Part shown: positions 58,316-64,000 of the stretch, piece after piece
Position numbering within the stretch: position 1 is the first letter of the stretch
Layout: each line of letters starts with the position of its first letter
From: an uncultured Bacteroidota bacterium
GTDB lineage: Bacteria > Bacteroidota > Bacteroidia > JADZBD01
Length of the DNA stretch: 64,000 nucleotides
Assembly (NCBI GenBank): GCA_937924855.1
Contig: CALEYQ010000073.1
Location: 1-64,000 of the forward strand
Reading direction: 5' to 3'
The notes under the pieces: generated by a model
Databases searched by the model: none
Seen by the model: the letters and a program-made list of their open reading frames with translations, nothing else
Told to the model about the DNA's origin: nothing
Position numbers and translations under genes: made by a program

Positions 58316-60274
58316 ATGACGAAATATTTGTTTTTTTTCCCGGCCTTCCTTTTCTCCCTTGGCCTCTTTGCACAGCCCGGTGTTTATTCCGTAGCTGATA
58401 ATAAGGCTGTGAAGTATTATGAGGCAGGAAAAAAGGCCTATAATCAGCGTAACGATAAGGAAGCGGAGAAACAATTGCTGAAAGCAACTTCCAAAGCCAA
58501 AGATTTTGTAGAGGCCTGGACCCTGCTGGGGTATTTGTATGCCGACCAGAAAAAAGAAGTGAAATGTATCGATGCCCTGAAAAAGGCCATTGAAATCAAT
58601 CCACTTTATTACCGGGGTGGGAACCTTTTTACCGTGGCAAGAATGGAGCTTAGTATCGGACGCTACCAGGATGCCCTGGGTCATTACAAAGACTACCTTG
58701 CACAATCGAAAAAAGATTCCAACATGGTTAATTTTTCATTGCGCGATATTAAATCCTGTGAGTTTGCCATCAATGCCATGAAGAATCCGAAACCGTTTAA
58801 ACCGGTAAATATGGGTCCTGAAATCAATACGGTTCATTACGAATATTTTCCCACCGTTACGGCCGATGATCAGCTGTTCCTCTTCACCCGCAACATTCGA
58901 CCTGAAAAGGGCAGTACCATTACCCATTCCCAGGAGGATTTCTTTTTCAGCCGGAGGGTAGATGGAAAATGGACTCCAGCTGAAAGCATTGGTCCGAATA
59001 TTAATACCCAGCTTAACGAAGGCGCACCCTGTTTGTCAGCTGATGGAAATCTATTGTTTTTTGTGGTTTGCCCTGATGCTTTTGGTTATGGCGAAGATCG
59101 CAAGGGCTTTGGAAGTTGTGATATTTTTTATGCAAGTAAAATTGGCGATAAATGGAGCAAGGCTGCAAATGTGGGAGCCCCCGTCAATTCCAGGAATTGG
59201 GAATCGCAACCTTCATTCTCTTCCGACGGAAAAACTTTGTATTTCATTCGGGGCACCGTTACCCAATCGGGAATAAGAGATGATGATATTTACATGAGCG
59301 AATTGGGTTCCGACGGAAAATGGACTGCTCCAAAGCGACTCAGCGATAAAATAAACACTCCGGGCAGGGAGGAGTCGGTTTTTATTCATCCGGATAATAT
59401 GACTTTGTACTTTTCATCCAACGGCCATACAGGAATGGGAGGCATGGATATTTACATGTCGAAGCGCCAGCCCGATGGAGAATGGGGCGAACCCGTAAAC
59501 CTGGGTTACCCCATAAATACCTGGGCCGATGAAAACAGTTTGCTGGTAGGAGGAAATGGTGAAATTGCTTATTTCGCCTCCGACAGGGAAGGAGGCTTCG
59601 GTGGTTTGGATCTGTATTATTTTGAACTCGATCAATCCCTGCGTCCTGAAAAAATTTCCTATTTCAAAGGAAAGGTATATGATAAAGAAACCGGAAAACC
59701 ACTGTTTGCCTTTTTTGAATTGATTGATCTCGAAACCGGAAAGGTTGTGGTGGAGTCAAACTCTAATGCAGGTAACGGTCAGTTCCTGCTTACCCTGACT
59801 GCGAACAGGAATTATGCCCTTAATGTTTCTCGTGACGGTTACTTGTTTTTTTCTGAAAACTTTGCAATGAAGGAATCCCCTTCTGAAAAACCCTTTCTGA
59901 TGGACGTGCCTCTGGTGAAGCCGAAGGAAGATGAAGTAGTAGAGTTGAAGAATGTGTTTTTTGAGACCGCAAAATTTAACCTGAAACCGGAATCGCGTTA
60001 TGAGTTGGATAAACTTGTAAGTCACCTTCAGAAAAATCCGGGGCTTCAGATTGAGCTTCGCGGTCATACCGACAATGTGGGCGATCCAAAATCAAATCAG
60101 TTGCTTTCCGAAAACAGGGCCAAGTCAGTTTATAATTACCTCATTGAAAAAGGCATTTCGAAAGACCGGCTGAGTTGGAAGGGTTTCGGAGAAACCATGC
60201 CTAAAACCACCAATGATACTCCTGAGGGGAGGGCTATAAACCGAAGGACGGAGTACAGGATTTTGAAGAAATGA
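58316..60274 (+). CDS. PorE-like TPR/PD40/OmpA outer-membrane protein
   Basis: This multidomain exported protein (652 residues) has a signal peptide (1-20, ending LFAQ), then TPR repeats (about 25-150). PD40/WD40-like propeller motifs follow (for example EGAPCLSADGNLLFFV, SQPSFSSDGKTLYFIRG, ESVFIHPDNMTLYFSSNG), then a carboxypeptidase-regulatory-like fold (FKGKVYDKETGKPLFAFFELI). The C-terminal OmpA peptidoglycan-binding domain includes ELRGHTDNVGDPKSNQLLSENRA. The domain order matches the T9SS protein PorE, but there is no lipobox cysteine. The first ATG in frame (58211) lacks a signal peptide, so I start at 58316. Confidence 0.9.
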   Translation: MTKYLFFFPAFLFSLGLFAQPGVYSVADNKAVKYYEAGKKAYNQRNDKEAEKQLLKATSKAKDFVEAWTLLGYLYADQKKEVKCIDALKKAIEINPLYYRGGNLFTVARMELSIGRYQDALGHYKDYLAQSKKDSNMVNFSLRDIKSCEFAINAMKNPKPFKPVNMGPEINTVHYEYFPTVTADDQLFLFTRNIRPEKGSTITHSQEDFFFSRRVDGKWTPAESIGPNINTQLNEGAPCLSADGNLLFFVVCPDAFGYGEDRKGFGSCDIFYASKIGDKWSKAANVGAPVNSRNWESQPSFSSDGKTLYFIRGTVTQSGIRDDDIYMSELGSDGKWTAPKRLSDKINTPGREESVFIHPDNMTLYFSSNGHTGMGGMDIYMSKRQPDGEWGEPVNLGYPINTWADENSLLVGGNGEIAYFASDREGGFGGLDLYYFELDQSLRPEKISYFKGKVYDKETGKPLFAFFELIDLETGKVVVESNSNAGNGQFLLTLTANRNYALNVSRDGYLFFSENFAMKESPSEKPFLMDVPLVKPKEDEVVELKNVFFETAKFNLKPESRYELDKLVSHLQKNPGLQIELRGHTDNVGDPKSNQLLSENRAKSVYNYLIEKGISKDRLSWKGFGETMPKTTNDTPEGRAINRRTEYRILKK

Positions 60275-61377
60275 GATTTTTTTACGGATTGATTTTTTGT
60301 GCTTCCTTCTCCCTGCTTCAGGCACAGGAAAACAAAAAAGTTTTTAGCATTGCATTGATTGGTGATGCCGGGAATCTGGAAAGCCCCGGTCCCCTGTATT
60401 CCGCATGGAAAGAAATAACGGGGAAAGATGAAAATTCAGCTACCCTCTTTTTGGGGGACAATATTTATTTTAACGGATTGCCATCACGCGATGCATACGG
60501 AGATGGTAAGTTATCGGCTGAGGAAAAAAAACTGCGCTCACAATTATTCTTTTTCCGTGACTACGCCGGATTCGGTTATATGATACCGGGCAATCACGAT
60601 TGGAAAGCCGGCCGTTCAAAGGGATTTGAAAGGGTGAAAAACATGGAAACCTGGGTGCATGCCTGGGTGAGAGACTCCGGTCGTTTTTTAAAGAATAAAG
60701 AGGGTGCTGTTTTTTTACCCGGGGCCGGACTTCCGGGGCCCTGGTCTGTGGTTCCCACCGAGGGTATACGATTAATTTTAACCGACAGCCAATGGTTTTT
60801 TGCCGAAGCCAGGAACAAGCCAAGAGGAAAAGTTCCGGGAATGAGTTATCAGCAGACCCGTGAAAAATATTTCCGCGATTTAGACAGTCTGCTTGGTTTG
60901 GCTGAAAGAAATAATGAGTGGGTGGTTTTTGCGGGTCATCATCCCATGAAAAATTTCGGTCAGCACGCCAAAGCAAAGCAACCCTGGAGATTCATTCTTA
61001 ATTACACGCCCTTTTGGATTTTCGGAAAAATGGGATTGCACCGGTTGATGGATCAGGACATTCCCTCGGGAGTTTACCGAAAGTATATAGCTGAGCATGA
61101 AAAAGTGTTTCATGACCGGCGAAAAATTATTTTCGTAGCGGGACATGAACATAATTACCAGTGGATTAGTGCCAATGGCTTTACCTATATTGTAAGTGGA
61201 AATGGGAGTAAAGCAGAAAAACTTCAAAAGGGGAAATTTCCAGCTTTAAAAGAAGGGTATGGGGGTAGCAAAGGATTTGTTTGTCTGGATTTTTTCCGAA
61301 ACGATAGCGGAGATTTGATTTTTGATGTAAAACCCGTTGTGATTCCATCAGGCGGGAGTTTTCGGGTTAAATTTTAG
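60271..61377 (+). CDS. Secreted calcineurin-like metallophosphoesterase
   Basis: The product (368 residues) has a signal peptide (about 1-19, ending LQAQ). The metallophosphatase motifs appear in order: LIGDAGN, LFLGDNIYFNG, IPGNHDWKAG, FAGHHP and VAGHEHNYQW, giving a complete set of dinuclear metal ligands. The substrate could be phosphomonoesters or phosphodiesters. It overlaps the OmpA-domain gene by 4 nt, so both products are probably made together in the envelope. Confidence 0.92.
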   Translation: MRFFYGLIFCASFSLLQAQENKKVFSIALIGDAGNLESPGPLYSAWKEITGKDENSATLFLGDNIYFNGLPSRDAYGDGKLSAEEKKLRSQLFFFRDYAGFGYMIPGNHDWKAGRSKGFERVKNMETWVHAWVRDSGRFLKNKEGAVFLPGAGLPGPWSVVPTEGIRLILTDSQWFFAEARNKPRGKVPGMSYQQTREKYFRDLDSLLGLAERNNEWVVFAGHHPMKNFGQHAKAKQPWRFILNYTPFWIFGKMGLHRLMDQDIPSGVYRKYIAEHEKVFHDRRKIIFVAGHEHNYQWISANGFTYIVSGNGSKAEKLQKGKFPALKEGYGGSKGFVCLDFFRNDSGDLIFDVKPVVIPSGGSFRVKF

Positions 61378-61644
61378 TTTTTTTTTAAAAAATCGACTAA
61401 ATTTTGAATTGTTGTCTATAGGAACATTTATTGGAAATACATAGGGTAATCCCTGTAAGGATTTTGTTGTATAAATTTAAACTCCGGAAAGTAAAAAAAC
61501 TAAAGTTCTGAACGGTTTTTTTGGTCGATTGGCTATTGTCAAAGCGTAATCCTATCGTATTTCATTCGTCTTTAAAGTTCATTATATAAAAGGGCTTTTT
61601 CCTGTCATGCCCCATCATCATTAAGGAAAAATGTATATTTAAAG
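61378..61644. other. AT-rich intergenic region before NDH-2
   Basis: About 267 nt without a gene. It is rich in A/T and contains a short GGGTAATCCC inverted repeat near 61444-61453. A weak -7-like TATATTTA at 61634-61641 lies 3 nt before the NDH-2 start. I see no terminator hairpin or RNA motif. Confidence 0.55.
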
Positions 61645-62910
61645 GTGCAAAGCAAAAAGAAGCTTGTTGTTGTCGGTGGAGGTTTTGCCGGCCTGCACCT
61701 GGTAAGGAGCATTGACAAAAAAAAGTTCGATGTGTTTCTTATCGACAAGCTGAATCATCACCAGTTTCAGCCTTTGTTCTATCAGGTGGCAACCTCCCAG
61801 TTGGAACCTTCTTCTATTTCCTTTCCTTTCCGGAATGTCTTTCGCAATGAAAAATCGGTACATGTCCGCCTTGGGGAACTGGAGGAAGTAATGCCGGATC
61901 AAAATCTGATTAAAACCAGCATTGGGGATTTTCCCTACGACTACCTGGTACTGGCTCTGGGTTGCAGGACCAATTTTTTCGGAAAGCAGGAAATTGAAGA
62001 GAAGGCATTTTCCCTTAAGACAACCTACGATGCCATTGCCATCCGAAATCATATTCTGCTCACCTTCGAAAAATGCTCTTACGCTTCCGAGGCAGAAAAA
62101 GAAAAGTTACTGAATCTGGTAATCGTGGGAGCCGGCCCAACCGGGGTTGAGCTGGCCGGGGCTTTTGCAGAAATAAAAAAGTTCATTCTTCCCCGGGATT
62201 ATCCGGGGATAGACTTTTCAAAATTTACTGTTTACCTGATCGAAGGTGGATCCGCACCTCTCGGCAGTATGAGTGAAAATGCACAAAAAGCTTCGGCGGA
62301 TTATCTGAAACGCATGGGGATTAACCTTATAACGGGTGCGTATGTGGAAGATTACAATGGGGAAATTCTTAAGCTAAATAATGGAGAAACCATTAAAACG
62401 GCCACTGTTATCTGGTCGGCCGGGGTAACCGGTAACCGGGTTTCCGGATTTCCTGATCCGGTGTATGCCCCGGGTAACAGGATCAGGGTTGACCGGTTTT
62501 CACGCGTTTTGGGGTTTGAGAATATATTTGCGGTGGGCGACATTGCCTTTATGGAAACTCCAGAATATCCCAGAGCCCATCCCCAGGTGGCAAATGTTGC
62601 CATCAATCAGGCTAAAAGACTTGCAAAAAACTTTAATAAAGGTCTTTCTCCCGAAGTCTGGACGGAATTTGAATATAAAGACCTGGGCTCTATGGCCACC
62701 ATTGGTAAAAACAAGGCCGTTGTAGACTTTCCCCGCTGGAAATTTAAAGGATATTTTGCCTGGTTAATCTGGATGTTCCTCCACCTGATGCTGATCCTTT
62801 CGGTAAAGAACAAACTCATTATTTTCATTAACTGGGCCTGGGCCTACATGACAAAGGACAGCTCCCTTCGCCTTATTTTGAAGCCGGGCGGCAAAAAAAA
62901 CGGCAAATAA
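61645..62910 (+). CDS. ndh: Type II NADH dehydrogenase (NDH-2)
   Basis: This single-subunit, non-proton-pumping flavoenzyme oxidises NADH and reduces quinone at the cytoplasmic membrane face. The 421-residue product has the FAD motif VVVGGGFAGLHLV at the N-terminus, the NADH motif VIVGAGPTGVELAGAFAE and the second FAD block IFAVGDIAF. A hydrophobic C-terminal region (YFAWLIWMFLHLMLIL) provides membrane attachment. The GTG start at 61645 is forced, because the FAD motif begins six residues later and the only ATG nearby is out of frame. Confidence 0.94.
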   Translation: MQSKKKLVVVGGGFAGLHLVRSIDKKKFDVFLIDKLNHHQFQPLFYQVATSQLEPSSISFPFRNVFRNEKSVHVRLGELEEVMPDQNLIKTSIGDFPYDYLVLALGCRTNFFGKQEIEEKAFSLKTTYDAIAIRNHILLTFEKCSYASEAEKEKLLNLVIVGAGPTGVELAGAFAEIKKFILPRDYPGIDFSKFTVYLIEGGSAPLGSMSENAQKASADYLKRMGINLITGAYVEDYNGEILKLNNGETIKTATVIWSAGVTGNRVSGFPDPVYAPGNRIRVDRFSRVLGFENIFAVGDIAFMETPEYPRAHPQVANVAINQAKRLAKNFNKGLSPEVWTEFEYKDLGSMATIGKNKAVVDFPRWKFKGYFAWLIWMFLHLMLILSVKNKLIIFINWAWAYMTKDSSLRLILKPGGKKNGK

Positions 62911-62932
62911 GGAGGAGTTTACCCGCATTGTT

Positions 62933-62940
62933 TATTTTTG
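62933..62940 (+). promoter_or_regulatory. -7 promoter element of the second phosphatase gene
   Basis: TATTTTTG matches TAnnTTTG exactly, 19 nt before the ATG at 62960. Confidence 0.6.
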
Positions 62941-62959
62941 TTTCTGAACGGATATCCCC

Positions 62960-64000
62960 ATGCTCCCCCGGCTGAGAAATTACTTCATTGGATCTTACCT
63001 TAGTCACGACGATGTCTTCGAACGGGCGAGGGCTATCATGCTATTTCGGTTCACACTGATTTTTACCCTGATTTTTACGATGCCGGTTGTCATGGATTAT
63101 TTTTTCGGGCTGAAAAAGGCATTTGCTATGCACCTGACAGATTTCCTTCTTCTTTTGGCCTTTCCCTTTATAATTAAAAAACTTAAGAATCTTGATAAAG
63201 CCATCAATGTGTTTTTTGGGATTATAGTTTTTACTTCCATGGCCGCTTTTATGATGTTAAATCCTATGCATCTTGAAATAATTGGAGTCTCCTGGGCCAT
63301 GTTGTTTCTTTTGTTGAGCGCCCTCCTTCAAAAGGGAAAATCACGCCTCTGGTTTTGTTTGTTCCTGGGTTGGTTGCCCATTTTTTATGTGTTGCTGAAT
63401 ATTGCCCTCGACGGAGCGCTCACCTGGCCTGCGATTGTTCAGGATGGCGCGGAATCACCTCCCGTAATTTTACTTTTTATGCCCATTGTAATTGGTATTA
63501 ATGCCATTTGGACACATACCCAAACCATACAGATGGCTAAAGAAACAATTACCCTGCAAAAGAAAATCATTCAGGAAAAGAACAATAACATTACCGACAG
63601 CATTAATTATGCTTCCCGGATTCAGCAAGCCAAATTGCCGGACAAAAAACTTGTTTCCGGTTTTATTCCCGAACATTTCATTTTATTTCGTCCCAAGGAT
63701 ATCGTGAGCGGCGACTTCTATTATTTTTTTCAGAAAGGCGAAAAGCTGATAATGGCCGCAGCCGATTGCACAGGCCATGGAGTTCCGGGTGCATTCATGA
63801 GTATGATAGGTATTGAAAAGCTCAACGATGCAGTGAATGAATTCGATTCTCCTTCTGAAATTCTTTCCGCCCTCAATAAAAAAATCAAATCATCGCTAAA
63901 TCAATTGTCTGAAGAAGCTTCAACCCGGGATGGCATGGATATAGCCCTGTGTTTTTACGACAAGAATACACAGGTTCTTTCTTTTTCCGGTGCGAACCGG
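62960..64000 (+). CDS. Membrane PP2C/SpoIIE-type phosphatase (cut by window end)
   Basis: At least 347 residues are encoded and the frame is still open at the right edge. About six transmembrane helices (residues 25-190) are followed by a linker (KKIIQEKNNNITDSINYASRIQQAKL, in parts) and the start of a SpoIIE-like phosphatase domain: RPKDIVSGDFYY, ADCTGHGVPGAFMSMIG and RDGMDIAL. It shares domain order and linker pattern with the phosphatase after ftsY, so they are probable paralogues. The catalytic C-terminus is outside the window. Confidence 0.9.
   Translation, partial: MLPRLRNYFIGSYLSHDDVFERARAIMLFRFTLIFTLIFTMPVVMDYFFGLKKAFAMHLTDFLLLLAFPFIIKKLKNLDKAINVFFGIIVFTSMAAFMMLNPMHLEIIGVSWAMLFLLLSALLQKGKSRLWFCLFLGWLPIFYVLLNIALDGALTWPAIVQDGAESPPVILLFMPIVIGINAIWTHTQTIQMAKETITLQKKIIQEKNNNITDSINYASRIQQAKLPDKKLVSGFIPEHFILFRPKDIVSGDFYYFFQKGEKLIMAAADCTGHGVPGAFMSMIGIEKLNDAVNEFDSPSEILSALNKKIKSSLNQLSEEASTRDGMDIALCFYDKNTQVLSFSGANR

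Noticed and set aside
62909..62917. Strong Shine-Dalgarno-like AAGGAGGAG after the NDH-2 stop
   Set aside because: No start codon with a real frame lies at a suitable distance. The next gene starts at 62960, beyond a promoter element, and the phylum does not rely on this signal.

Overview
The window is a gene-dense stretch of a Bacteroidota chromosome. Several features support this. Upstream regions repeatedly show the Bacteroidetes-type -7 promoter element TAnnTTTG and almost no Shine-Dalgarno sequences. There are lineage-typical genes: a DUF4295/bL38-like ribosomal protein between rpmG and ftsY, a DUF3276 PUR-type protein, a nusB-DUF1573-yajC-ybbR-coaE run, a long NusB, and a secreted protein whose C-terminus resembles a type IX secretion sorting domain. 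Oxygen-dependent HemF, NDH-2 and fumarylacetoacetase point to an aerobic or facultative organism rather than a strict gut anaerobe. DapF indicates diaminopimelate peptidoglycan. The genus cannot be named from the sequence alone.

Layout. 1-0.45 kb: gene-free, with a perfect 32-bp palindrome and REP-like repeats. 0.43-6.5 kb: a TPP-riboswitch-controlled thiamine operon, thiS-thiC-thiE-like-thiD-thiE-thiG-thiH, without thiF. 6.5-14.9 kb (minus strand): a MaoC-like hydratase and POT peptide transporter; then an LtaS-like phosphoglycerol transferase, a diacylglycerol kinase and a large Asp-box propeller protein; then a TonB-C-domain protein. 14.9-25.4 kb: fumarylacetoacetase, two unknown minus-strand genes, a membrane-fused spermidine-synthase-like protein, rpmB, a secreted aminopeptidase P, a T9SS-cargo-like protein, rpmG-bL38-ftsY, a SpoIIE-type phosphatase and a small lipoprotein. 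25.4-30.5 kb: enolase, a mitochondrial-like citrate synthase and an MMPL/RND exporter. 30.4-34.5 kb (minus strand): a TPR protein, ComA, rhodanese, DedA and AroE. 34.5-41.6 kb: glmM, dapF, an unknown gene, guaA, a LysM/periplasmic-binding fusion and hemF. 41.6-45.5 kb (minus strand): prfC, DUF3276 and an ABC exporter. 45.5-52.3 kb: leucine dehydrogenase, the nusB-to-coaE run, small membrane proteins and NnrD/E. 52.4-52.8 kb: tRNA-Pro(GGG) followed by a repeat array made of its own 3' end plus terminators. 52.9-57.3 kb: an ABC/HlyD/TolC tripartite cluster whose ATPase domain is heavily degenerate. 57.6-64 kb: queE, a PorE-like TPR/PD40/OmpA protein, a metallophosphoesterase, NDH-2 and a second SpoIIE-type phosphatase cut by the window end.

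Most of the window is conserved housekeeping. The observations I would follow first are these. (1) The tRNA-Pro tail array, whose terminator hairpins co-vary between copies. (2) The tripartite exporter in which the Q-loop, signature motif, Walker B glutamate and probably the H-loop are all changed while Walker A is intact. (3) The LtaS-like/diacylglycerol kinase pair with overlapping genes, which reads as a lipid recycling module in a Gram-negative. (4) A recurrent spacing of -7 elements only 3-6 nt before start codons, which predicts several leaderless mRNAs.
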